Of a stretch of 38,168 bases of DNA, positions 31,411 through 38,168 are shown in pieces (the first letter of the stretch is position 1; every line of letters begins with the position of its first letter). This DNA is from Oscillospiraceae bacterium (GTDB lineage: Bacteria > Bacillota > Clostridia > Oscillospirales > Oscillospiraceae): assembly GCA_022801715.1 (NCBI GenBank), contig JAAWSV010000023.1, positions 1 through 38,168 of the forward strand. The letters run 5' to 3'. The notes under the pieces were generated by a model. It saw nothing but the letters and a program-made list of their open reading frames with translations. It searched no databases and was not told the origin of the DNA. The position numbers and the translations under genes were made by a program.

Positions 31411-31752
31411 ATGTGTAAAAATTGTGACATTGTTGATAGTAGTTTTAAAGGGGCAAATTCAAATCCTCATTTAAATTTTGCACCAATCCATAGTTTATTA
31501 TCTGTTTTAGTAAAAAGAAAACAATTAGAAATTTATGCAGGCGATTGTCCTTTTGATGATATGCTGGAAGTTTTAGAGGAAGAAAAACACTATACTGTTT
31601 GTTTCTATTTAAGATGTTCTGAATGTGGAAAGATATATTTTTTTGGTGCATGTATTCGAGGAACCCCTATTTACAAGTATGTAGAGGACATTAAGAAAGA
31701 AAAAATTGATAATATGATTTGGGGAAATAAAGGTGTTTACTACCAAAAATGA
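31411..31752 (+). CDS. AT-rich orphan protein with paired cysteines
   Basis: 113 residues, not recognised. Two CxxC pairs suggest metal binding: CKNC at residues 2-5 and CSECGKIYFFGAC near 69-81. The middle is E/K-rich (MLEVLEEEKHYTVCFYLRC) and the end YYQK. No signal peptide. GGAGATAAG precedes the ATG. The gene is far more AT-rich than its neighbours, uses AT-ending codons, and has its own strong promoter, so recent acquisition is likely. Small genes of this type are often immunity proteins of polymorphic toxin systems, but nothing nearby supports that. Confidence 0.6.
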   Translation: MCKNCDIVDSSFKGANSNPHLNFAPIHSLLSVLVKRKQLEIYAGDCPFDDMLEVLEEEKHYTVCFYLRCSECGKIYFFGACIRGTPIYKYVEDIKKEKIDNMIWGNKGVYYQK

Positions 31753-31848
31753 TTTGCATATAGTTGTAACGGTCACAAATTCTAATTTATTGCTCTCCCC
31801 CACGGGCGCTTTCCTTGAACGTGTCATAGTGGGTTATGCAGTATAACA

Positions 31849-31879
31849 GGCAAGACAGACCGCTGCGGCCTGTCTTGCC
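31849..31879. terminator. Bidirectional terminator between orphan gene and transporter
   Basis: GGCAAGACAG (31849-31858) pairs with CTGTCTTGCC (31870-31879) and is followed on the plus strand by TTTAACTCCTTT. It separates the convergent orphan and NhaC-family genes. The rest of the gap (31753-31939) holds nothing else I can name. Confidence 0.7.
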
Positions 31880-31939
31880 TTTAACTCCTTTATAAAGCCT
31901 TACCCGGGGAGCGTACTTTTTTCCATATTCTCCTCCGCT

Positions 31940-33553
31940 TTACGCCGCGGCCTTCGCCGTGCGCTTCTTCATGAAGAACAGGAACCCCACGATCATCACC
32001 GCACCCAGCAGCAGACACAGGACGGCGCTCTGGACAAACCCGGCGATCACGTAGCAGATGAAGCTGATCGCTGCCACCGTCACCGCATAGGGAATCTGCG
32101 TGGACACGTGGAGCACGTGGACGCACTGGGCCCCGGCGGAGGACATGATAGTGGTGTCGGAGATGGGGGAGCAGTGGTCGCCGCACACCGCGCCGGCAAG
32201 GCACGCGGAGATGCCGACAAACAGCATGGGGTCCGTGGCACCGAACATCTTGCAGACGATGGGGATCAGGATGCCGAAGGTACCCCAGCTGGTTCCGGTG
32301 GCGAAGGCCAGCAGGCACCCCACGAGGAAGATGACCGCGGGCAGGAACCGGGCCAGACCCGGGGCCGCGTTGGTCATCAGAGCCTCCACATAGCTGGCGG
32401 AGCCCAAGACGCCGTTGGAGATGTTCTTCAGGGACACGGCCAGAGTCAGGATCATAACGGCGGGCACCATGACGATGAAGCCTTGGGGGATGCACTCCAT
32501 GGCCTCCTTAAAGGTCACCAGCTTCCGGGCAATCATGTACACTGTCACAAAAATCAGCGCAATGCAGGAGCCCCAGGGCAGGCCGATGAAGGCGTCGGTG
32601 TTGCCGAAGGCGCCGATGACATCGCCGGCGCAGTCGGTGCCGCCCCAAGCGTCCACGCCGAAGAAGCCGCCCACGTACAGGAGACCGATGATGGAGATGA
32701 CCACCAGACCGCCGATGGGGACCACCAGGTCGAGCACGCGGCCCCGGGGGTTGTCCTTGACCTCAGTCTCCTCCACCCGCTCGTCGGTGGAGAACAGGTC
32801 GCCCTTCTCCTGGGCGTTGCGCTCATGGAGGGCCATGGGGCCGTAGTCCGCCTTCATCACCACCAAGGCGATGATAAAGACCAAGGACAGCAGGGAGTAG
32901 AAGTTATAGGGGATGGCCCGGACAAAGAGCTCGATGCCGCTCATGCCGGCGGCATCCGCGTTGGCGGACACGGCGGCGGCCCAAGAACTGATGGGGGCGA
33001 TCATGCACACCGGCGCAGCGGTGGCGTCGATCAGGTAGGCCAGCTTGGCCCGGGAGATCCTGTGCCCGTCGGTCACCGGCAGCATCACGCTGCCCACGGT
33101 GAGGCAGTTGAAGTAGTCGTCAATGAAGATCAGCACGCCGAGGACGAAGGTGGCCAGCTGGGCCCCCACCCGGGTCTTGATGTGCTCTTTGGCCCAGCGG
33201 CCGAAGGCGGCGCTGCCGCCGGACCGGTTGGTCATGGCCACGATGGCCCCCAAAAAGACCAGGAACAGGAAGATGCCGGCGGTATCTTGGATGGCGGGCA
33301 TCAGCCCCACCTGCACCACGTTGTCCACGGCGGTGGCGGCGGAGCCATTACAGGCCAGGATGCCGCTCACCACGATGCCCATAAACAGCGAGGAGTAGAC
33401 CTCCTTGGTGATCAGGGCCAGCCCGATGGCCACGATGGGGGGCACCAAGGCCCAGAACGTACCTACCGTCTCCACCCCGCTGAAGGCCACAACTATGGCC
33501 ATCACCAGTACGGCGGCCACCGCCGCGGCGGTGACGATGCCTTTGCTTTTCAT
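31940..33553 (-). CDS. NhaC-superfamily transporter, predicted lysine importer LysW
   Basis: 537 residues with 11-12 hydrophobic segments and NhaC-family signs: VGTFWALVPPIVAIGLALIT, FIDDYFNCLTVGSVMLPVTD, APVCMIAPISSWAAA, GTSWGTFGILIPI and GDHCSPISDTTIMSSAGA. NhaC proteins exchange Na+ and H+, but members preceded by an L-box have been predicted (comparative genomics of the lysine regulon) to be lysine transporters, LysW. Here a full lysine riboswitch and terminator stand just upstream (33574-33824), which strongly supports lysine as substrate. TTTAGGAGGAATTG precedes the ATG. Family certain; substrate an inference from the riboswitch. Confidence 0.88.
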   Translation of the reverse strand: MKSKGIVTAAAVAAVLVMAIVVAFSGVETVGTFWALVPPIVAIGLALITKEVYSSLFMGIVVSGILACNGSAATAVDNVVQVGLMPAIQDTAGIFLFLVFLGAIVAMTNRSGGSAAFGRWAKEHIKTRVGAQLATFVLGVLIFIDDYFNCLTVGSVMLPVTDGHRISRAKLAYLIDATAAPVCMIAPISSWAAAVSANADAAGMSGIELFVRAIPYNFYSLLSLVFIIALVVMKADYGPMALHERNAQEKGDLFSTDERVEETEVKDNPRGRVLDLVVPIGGLVVISIIGLLYVGGFFGVDAWGGTDCAGDVIGAFGNTDAFIGLPWGSCIALIFVTVYMIARKLVTFKEAMECIPQGFIVMVPAVMILTLAVSLKNISNGVLGSASYVEALMTNAAPGLARFLPAVIFLVGCLLAFATGTSWGTFGILIPIVCKMFGATDPMLFVGISACLAGAVCGDHCSPISDTTIMSSAGAQCVHVLHVSTQIPYAVTVAAISFICYVIAGFVQSAVLCLLLGAVMIVGFLFFMKKRTAKAAA

Positions 33554-33573
33554 AGTACAATTCCTCCTAAATC

Positions 33574-33606
33574 AAAAATCCGGCCATGATAAAACCATGA
33601 CCGGAT
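33574..33606 (-). terminator. Attenuator terminator of the L-box leader
   Basis: Minus strand ATCCGGTCATG (33596-33606) pairs with CATGGCCGGAT (33578-33588) around GTTTTAT, followed by TTTT, then the ribosome-binding site of the transporter. Its 5' arm can instead pair with the riboswitch P1 3' strand. Confidence 0.85.
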
Positions 33607-33648
33607 CAAAAGGATACTCCAAGGGTGTGCCAAGCTCCCATTGCCCTG

Positions 33649-33824
33649 TCATGACAGCTCTCCACACCGATTGAAACGGTGTGACAGTCCGCCGGATATT
33701 CTCCGGCGGCCCAGCTTCCTGCTTCACAGACTGAAACCGGCGCTTCGGCGGCAGCCCCTTTCGCCTCCCCGCGGCCTGTCGGGAACTGTGGAGGGTACTC
33801 TTGGCAACCGCGCCTCTATCATGA
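33649..33824 (-). promoter_or_regulatory. Lysine riboswitch (L-box)
   Basis: Minus-strand RNA shows the L-box core in order: GATAGAGGCGCG, CCAAGAGTA, GGGGAGGCGAAAGGGG, CTGCCGCCGAAGCG, GCTGGGCCG, CCGGCGGACTGTCAC and GGTGTGGAGAGCTGTC. P1 is a 9-bp helix of TCATGATAG (33816-33824) with CTGTCATGA (33649-33657), one wobble. Lysine binding stabilises P1. CATGACAGG (33645-33653) could otherwise pair with the terminator arm CCGGTCATG (33596-33604), with one mismatch, so lysine should promote termination and shut the transporter off. Confidence 0.93.
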
Positions 33825-33864
33825 ACACGCTTTCATTTTTCCGCAGTCTCTGCGGAGTAAGGCT

Positions 33865-33892
33865 ATTGTACAATAAATCGGGGGTTTGTCAA
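33865..33892 (-). promoter_or_regulatory. Promoter of the riboswitch-transporter unit
   Basis: Minus strand TTGACA (33887-33892, perfect), 16-base spacer, TACAAT (33865-33870). About 40 bases before the L-box. Confidence 0.82.
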
Positions 33893-33976
33893 TAGAGTTT
33901 CGCATTTTTCTACAATTTGATGAAACAAGGGCGGCAAAATCCACCCTTTCGCCCCCGAAATACAGGAAAAATTTAG

Positions 33977-34005
33977 TTGCAGTGACCGAACTGGTATGTT
34001 ATAAT
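33977..34005 (+). promoter_or_regulatory. Promoter of galKT
   Basis: TTGCAG (33977-33982), 17-base spacer, TATAAT (34000-34005) with extended -10 TGT. It gives a leader of about 135 bases before galK; no riboswitch or operator is recognised in it. Confidence 0.75.
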
Positions 34006-34147
34006 GGTTTCCAATCAACCATATATGTTCATGGGATCTCTTTTATCGCCCCTCTGCGGGCCATCAAAAAACGAGCCGCACAGCCTACCCCGATACGCCA
34101 TCCTGTAGTATGATACCCACACGGACTTCTACAACGATATAGGAGTG

Positions 34148-35437
34148 ATGACGTTGCGCAGCATAAAGGAGATACGCGCCGGTCTGGCGCGCGGACAGTT
34201 TCATCAGGAGCTCAGCCGTATCTACGGCGACCAGGCCCCCCGCGCCGCGGGGCGGTTTTTGGCGCTGTTGGACGGCTTTTGTGCTTTCTATGGGGCTTCG
34301 GAGGACCGAGAGGTGTGCCTGCTCTCCACCCCGGGCCGGACGGAGATCGGCGGCAACCACACCGACCACCAGCTGGGCCGCACCCTGGCGGCCAGTGTGG
34401 ATATCGACACCATCGCCTGTGCCGCTCCCACTGGCGGCAGCACCATCCGCATCAAGTCGGAGCACCACCGTCTGGCGGAGATCGACCTTCTGAACCTCTC
34501 CCCCGCCGCCGGTGAGATGGGCCACTCCCCCTCCCTGGTCCGGGGGGTAGCCGCCCGCATGACGGAGCTGGGCTACGCCGTGGGCGGCCTTGACGCTTAC
34601 ACCACCACGGAGGTCCTCCGGGGCAGCGGCCTCAGCTCCTCGGCCACCTTCGAGGTGATGACCGCCACCATCATCAACCACCTCTTCTGCGGCTCCGCCC
34701 TCACCGCCTCCCAGCTGGCGGAGGTGGCCCAGTACGCGGAGAACGCCTACTTCGGCAAGCCCTGCGGCCTGATGGACCAGATGGCCTGCGCCACCGGCGG
34801 TGTGATTTCCCTATACTTCAGCGGCGGCGCCCCCGTGGTGGAGCGTCTGCCCTTCGACCTGTCCGGCGCCGGGTACGCCATGTGCATTGTGGACAGCGGC
34901 GTCAGCCACGCGGGACTGAAGGCGGAGTACGCGGCCATCCCTGAGGAGATGGCCGCCGTGGCCCGGTTCTTCGGCCAGCAGGTTCTCTCAAGGGTCAGCC
35001 CCCAGCAGTTCTACCAGAACCTCGCCGCCGCCCGGCAGGCCTGCGGCGACCGGGCGGTGCTCCGGGCCCACCACTTCTACATCGACGACGCCTGTGCCCG
35101 GCAGGAGTGCGACGCCATCGCCAGCGGGGACATGGACGCCTTTTTGGAGGCAGTAAACCGCTCCGGCCGCTCCTCCTATATGTACTTACAGAATGTATCC
35201 ACCTGCCGGGACCCCCGGGACCAAGGGCTGGCGGTGCTGCTGGCCTACGCCGAGGAGCTTCTGCACGGCCGGGGGGCCTGCCGTGTCCACGGCGGGGGCT
35301 TCGCCGGCACCATTCAGGTCTTTTTGCCCAAGGACCTCTGCCAGAGCTTCGTGTCCGCCATGGAGGGCCTCACCGGGAAGGGCTCCTGTCACCTGCTGTC
35401 CTTCCGGGAGGCGGGCACCGGCCGTGTCATCTCTTAA
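34148..35437 (+). CDS. galK: Galactokinase
   Basis: 429 residues of a GHMP kinase. It phosphorylates alpha-D-galactose at C1 with ATP, first step of the Leloir pathway. The sugar-binding signature is TPGRTEIGGNHTDHQ (61-75), the ATP loop is LRGSGLSSSATFEV (157-170), and the C-terminal HGGGFAGTIQVF motif closes the active site. CGLMDQMACATGG is also typical of galactokinases. The start is uncertain: AGGAG at 34141-34145 is very near the ATG at 34148 and better spaced for the TTG at 34154, two codons on; GTG at 34145 is least likely. galT follows 73 bases on. No galE is in view. Confidence 0.92.
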   Translation: MTLRSIKEIRAGLARGQFHQELSRIYGDQAPRAAGRFLALLDGFCAFYGASEDREVCLLSTPGRTEIGGNHTDHQLGRTLAASVDIDTIACAAPTGGSTIRIKSEHHRLAEIDLLNLSPAAGEMGHSPSLVRGVAARMTELGYAVGGLDAYTTTEVLRGSGLSSSATFEVMTATIINHLFCGSALTASQLAEVAQYAENAYFGKPCGLMDQMACATGGVISLYFSGGAPVVERLPFDLSGAGYAMCIVDSGVSHAGLKAEYAAIPEEMAAVARFFGQQVLSRVSPQQFYQNLAAARQACGDRAVLRAHHFYIDDACARQECDAIASGDMDAFLEAVNRSGRSSYMYLQNVSTCRDPRDQGLAVLLAYAEELLHGRGACRVHGGGFAGTIQVFLPKDLCQSFVSAMEGLTGKGSCHLLSFREAGTGRVIS

Positions 35438-35472
35438 CAATGAGGAATTAGGAATGAGAAGTTAGGAATTTT
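35438..35472. repeat. Short degenerate repeat between galK and galT
   Basis: AATGAGGAATTAGGAATGAG followed by AAGTTAGGAATTTT: imperfect tandem copies of GAGGAATTAGGAAT. Such AT-rich GGAAT strings recur between genes in many bacterial genomes. It sits before the galT ribosome-binding site. Confidence 0.6.
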
Positions 35473-35510
35473 CTTCTATTTCCCCTTTTCTATGGACAAA
35501 GGAGACTGCT

Positions 35511-36995
35511 ATGAATGCTATCGACCAGCTGATTGCCTATGCGCTGCGACAGGAGCTGATCGACCCCGCGGATGTGATTTGGGCGAGAAACCGGCTGCTG
35601 CGCTGTATGGGGCGCAGCGGCTATGAGGGCGGCGGGGACGTCTCCGGGGAGCTTCCGCCTCTGTGGGAGATTCTGCGTGCTCTCACGGAGGAGGCGGTGG
35701 AGCGGGGGCTCTGCGGGGCGGATATTGTCAGCCGGGATCTGTTTGACACGGCGCTGATGGGGGAGCTCACCCCCCGGCCCGGTCCGGTCCGCCGTCGCTT
35801 CGCCCGGCTCTATGAGGAGAGCCCCAAGGCGGCCACCGACTGGTTTTACGCCCTCAGCGGCGATGTGAACTACATCCGCCGGGACCGGATTGCCAAGGAC
35901 CGGCGGTGGCGGACGGAGACGGCGTTTGGGACGCTGGACATCTCCATCAACCTCTCCAAGCCGGAGAAGGACCCCAAGGCCGCCGCCGCGGCCCGCCAGC
36001 TGGCCCCTGTGGGCTACCCCCGCTGTCCCCTCTGCGCGGAGAACGAGGGCTACGCCGGCCGGGGGGACCACCCCGCAAGGCAGAACCACCGGGTAATCCC
36101 CCTCACCGTGGCCGGGGAGAGGTGGTATTTTCAGTATAGCCCCTATGTCTACTTCAACGAGCACTGTATCCTCCTCAGCGCGGAGCACCGGCCCATGGAG
36201 ATCACAGAGCAGACCTTCCGGCGGCTGCTGCACTTTGTGGAGCAGTTCCCCCACTACTTCATGGGCAGCAACGCGGACCTGCCCATTGTAGGCGGCTCCA
36301 TCCAAACCCACGACCACTTCCAGGGGGGGCGGTACACCTTCCCCATGGACCAAGCGGCGGAGGAGCGGTCCTTCCTCGTCCCCGGGCACCCTCAGGTCTC
36401 CGCCGCCATCCTCCGCTGGCCCCTGTCGGTTCTCCGCCTCCGCGCCGCCGATCCGGAGGCGCTGACGGCACTGGCGGGCCACATCCTAAACCGCTGGCGG
36501 GCCTACAGCGACCCCGCCGCGGGCATCCTGTCCTCCTCCAACGGGGAGCCCCACAACACCCTCACCCCCATCGCCCGCCGCCGGGGGGCAGACTATGAGC
36601 TGGACTTGGCCCTGCGCAACAACCGCACCACGGCGGAGCACCCCTTGGGCCTGTTCCATCCCCATGCGGAGCTCCACCACATCAAGCGGGAGACCATCGG
36701 CCTCATTGAGGTGATGGGTCTGGCCGTGCTGCCGCCCCGCTTGGAGCCGGAGCTTCAGGCGGTGGAGCGCGCCCTCCTCACCGGCGCCGATCTGCGCTCG
36801 GATCCCCTGACTTTCCCCCATGCCCCTTGGGCGGAGGGGCTGCGGCGGCGGTATGCCTTTACGGGGGAGAATGTGGGGGGGATTTTGCAGAGGGAGGTGG
36901 GGCTGGCCTTCGCTCAGTGCCTCTGCCATGCCGGCGTTTTTAAGGCCTCTCCGGAGGGTCGGGAGGCCTTTGGGCGGTTCGTGGAGAGTCTGTAA
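35511..36995 (+). CDS. galT: UDP-glucose-hexose-1-phosphate uridylyltransferase
   Basis: 494 residues, the long Firmicute (class II) GalT. It swaps galactose 1-phosphate with UDP-glucose to give UDP-galactose and glucose 1-phosphate. The nucleotidyl-His motif is GGSIQTHDHFQGG, with other conserved pieces GYPRCPLCAENEGYAG, YFNEHCILLSAEHRPM, HYFMGSNADLPIVGGS and LGLFHPHAELHHIKRETIGLIEVMG. AAAGGAGACTGC precedes the ATG. Forms an operon with galK; a terminator stands at 37147-37198. Confidence 0.94.
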   Translation: MNAIDQLIAYALRQELIDPADVIWARNRLLRCMGRSGYEGGGDVSGELPPLWEILRALTEEAVERGLCGADIVSRDLFDTALMGELTPRPGPVRRRFARLYEESPKAATDWFYALSGDVNYIRRDRIAKDRRWRTETAFGTLDISINLSKPEKDPKAAAAARQLAPVGYPRCPLCAENEGYAGRGDHPARQNHRVIPLTVAGERWYFQYSPYVYFNEHCILLSAEHRPMEITEQTFRRLLHFVEQFPHYFMGSNADLPIVGGSIQTHDHFQGGRYTFPMDQAAEERSFLVPGHPQVSAAILRWPLSVLRLRAADPEALTALAGHILNRWRAYSDPAAGILSSSNGEPHNTLTPIARRRGADYELDLALRNNRTTAEHPLGLFHPHAELHHIKRETIGLIEVMGLAVLPPRLEPELQAVERALLTGADLRSDPLTFPHAPWAEGLRRRYAFTGENVGGILQREVGLAFAQCLCHAGVFKASPEGREAFGRFVESL

Positions 36996-37065
36996 GTTAA
37001 CGGGGAAATGCCCCGAAAAAGTTCTGTTTTTTGGATTTGAGATCGAAAATTCAAGGTGAAAAATC

Positions 37066-37104
37066 GCGGTTTTTTGGCAAAAAACCGCAATTTTTGCCAA
37101 AAAA
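37066..37104 (+). repeat. Two mutually exclusive hairpins after galT
   Basis: GCGGTTTTTT/AAAAAACCGC (37066-37088) overlaps TTTTTTGGCAAAAA/TTTTTGCCAAAAAA (37070-37104), so only one can form at a time. The first resembles a terminator followed by AATTTTTGCC. Confidence 0.55.
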
Positions 37105-37146
37105 CCACTGCCCAATTGCACGGGAGTATGCAACGTGAATGCACGG

Positions 37147-37198
37147 AGCCTCCCCTCTCCCCCGCAGAAGGGGGGGCGGGGGAGGCTTTTCCTTTTTT
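37147..37198 (+). terminator. Terminator of galKT
   Basis: AGCCTCCCC (37147-37155) pairs with GGGGAGGCT (37179-37187), with an inner C-run/G-run stem, followed by TTTCCTTTTTT. Confidence 0.82.
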
Positions 37199-37475
37199 AG
37201 GAAGATACGGTTGGAAATGGGGGTGCTGGGTGGGGGCAGTATGGCGCAAGGAGGGAGGGGGGCAGTGTCCGGCAGGGCTGGATATATTTATGCTTATCAA
37301 TGTATCGGAGATGGGGCGGGCGCACAATGGTCGCACGGGGTACGCCGTATCCGTAAGCGGCAGAGCCGTCAATCTCGACGCATGCCCCAAGTAATCAAAT
37401 GTGCTCTGCTTATAAACACCTCGCATCCTTTTGGAACCTCTGGTAGAATTGGACGATAGATGGGAGGTTTTATAA
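37199..37475. other. Gap after galT, no gene recognised
   Basis: About 280 bases of mixed composition. Short reading frames exist on both strands but none has a ribosome-binding site or a family likeness. An extended -10 (TGGTAGAAT, 37441-37449) lies before the 21-residue ORF. Confidence 0.5.
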
Positions 37476-37541
37476 ATGGCAGGCAGATTTATGAAAATCA
37501 AGAAGGTGGTAGAGAAAAGCCATCGGAACGATAAGGATTAG
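37476..37541 (+). CDS. 21-residue basic ORF
   Basis: MAGRFMKIKKVVEKSHRNDK then D and TAG. A good ribosome-binding site, GATGGGAGGTTTTATAA, and an extended -10 upstream support translation. Highly charged and basic; no family recognised. It could be a small regulatory peptide or the stub of a broken gene. Confidence 0.4.
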   Translation: MAGRFMKIKKVVEKSHRNDKD

Positions 37542-37563
37542 CTTCATCACGCATACCAGCAGC

Positions 37564-38028
37564 TTAAACACGGAAGTTCACCAGTTCTCTATAACTGGTA
37601 GTCAATTCAAGATATCCCCTTTTATTTTTTGCAATATCAGCCCATTCTAAAATACCAGCTAAAATGAAAACCGGATCAAATACTGAATCGCCTATGTTTT
37701 TTTCAAAATACTTCAGTGCTATAACCCCGGTAACCGTATGTTCGTTGCATTTTTCAGTTCCTACCTTATCATGCTTGCCACGGGCGTAACCTTTCTTCGC
37801 TTTGCCTCCCTCCCTAATCAATAAAGCAACAATATCGTTAAAAACTTTAAACTTATAGAGTACACCTGGAAGTGCTATGCAAGTAAAGCACTCTCCATCT
37901 TCTGTTAAGTAAATATCATACGGGGTTCCACTATAAGTGTGAATGGTTGCTTTCCCGTTTGACGAAATCAGTTTGTCTTTTATAATCGACGAAGGATCTG
38001 TGTTTGTTATCTTTTTGACTGCATCCAT
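37564..38028 (-). CDS. AT-rich orphan protein
   Basis: 154 residues, not recognised. The N-terminus MDAVKKITNTDPSSIIKDKL is followed by a beta-rich region (KATIHTYSGTPYDIYLTEDG, CFTCIALPGVLYKFKVF) and a basic stretch KAKKGYARGKHDK. No signal peptide or membrane helix. GGAGG precedes the ATG. Much lower GC than the galKT genes; probably acquired. It may be the start of a different element continuing outside the window. Confidence 0.6.
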   Translation of the reverse strand: MDAVKKITNTDPSSIIKDKLISSNGKATIHTYSGTPYDIYLTEDGECFTCIALPGVLYKFKVFNDIVALLIREGGKAKKGYARGKHDKVGTEKCNEHTVTGVIALKYFEKNIGDSVFDPVFILAGILEWADIAKNKRGYLELTTSYRELVNFRV

Positions 38029-38124
38029 AGTTCAATACCTCCACCACTTATATACTTTTATACAAAATCGGAATTTGAATACCACGATTTTATGAGCGTC
38101 TATTGCTCACCGTGGGTTTTCAAT

Positions 38125-38159
38125 AAAATCCTCCAAAAGCCTTGAAAACAAAGGATTTT
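38125..38159. terminator. Possible terminator at the window edge
   Basis: AAAATCCT (38125-38132) and AGGATTTT (38152-38159) can pair; T run on the plus strand. It may belong to a gene past the window. Confidence 0.35.
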
Positions 38160-38168
38160 TCACAGTGT

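Noticed and set aside
37056-37459. Overlapping reading frames after galT
   Set aside because: Start in terminator DNA, no ribosome-binding site, and no recognisable protein features. A tRNA or CRISPR array was also sought in this gap and not seen.

Overview
The window is high-GC Firmicute DNA: consensus Shine-Dalgarno sites, sigma-A and sigma-28 promoters, S-layer-homology (SLH) proteins, an L-box riboswitch and a Firmicute-type GalT. Together with peritrichous-type flagellar and chemotaxis genes, this suggests a motile gut Clostridium of the family Oscillospiraceae, Oscillibacter-like. That placement is inferred from gene content and style, not from a marker gene.

Region 1 (1-18442) is a motility block. 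It opens with the 3' end of flagellin, then the flagellin lysine methylase FliB and a small YjfB-like motility protein. Facing these on the minus strand are two very large secreted SLH proteins, 1751 and 1098 residues. Next is a tightly overlapping minus-strand operon encoding a FliK-like hook-length protein, a free FlhB C-terminal-domain protein and a PilZ (c-di-GMP receptor) protein. Divergent from it, behind a sigma-28-type promoter, are cheA, cheW, cheR and cheB; no cheY or chemoreceptor lies in the window. Palindromic elements fill the gaps between the che genes.

Region 2 (18443-26532) holds a TIM-barrel protein, a 4-TM protein made of two similar halves, and a minus-strand operon of a coiled-coil protein, a YgjP-like metallopeptidase, a 2-TM peptide and a SUKH-fold protein. 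That operon follows a perfect sigma-28 consensus (TAAA-N15-GCCGATAT), which would tie it to late flagellar expression. An M18 aminopeptidase, an NCS2 purine permease, a P-loop kinase behind a strong terminator, and a lipoprotein follow.

Region 3 (26533-31271) is a two-gene operon for the oxidative branch from citrate to 2-oxoglutarate: a YbhJ-type aconitase homologue and an NADP isocitrate dehydrogenase. Converging on it is a predicted ~190-nt minus-strand RNA with its own strong promoter and hairpin terminator, possibly 6S RNA. A secreted-type beta-domain protein of unknown role comes next.

Region 4 (31272-38168) has an AT-rich orphan gene, a lysine riboswitch controlling an NhaC-superfamily transporter (LysW-like), galK-galT of the Leloir pathway, and an AT-rich end with a 21-residue ORF and another orphan gene. 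The AT-rich orphans look acquired.

The most novel-looking points are the sigma-28-driven uncharacterised operon, the FliK/FlhB2/PilZ overlap operon, the candidate structured RNA, and the composition break inside the giant SLH gene.
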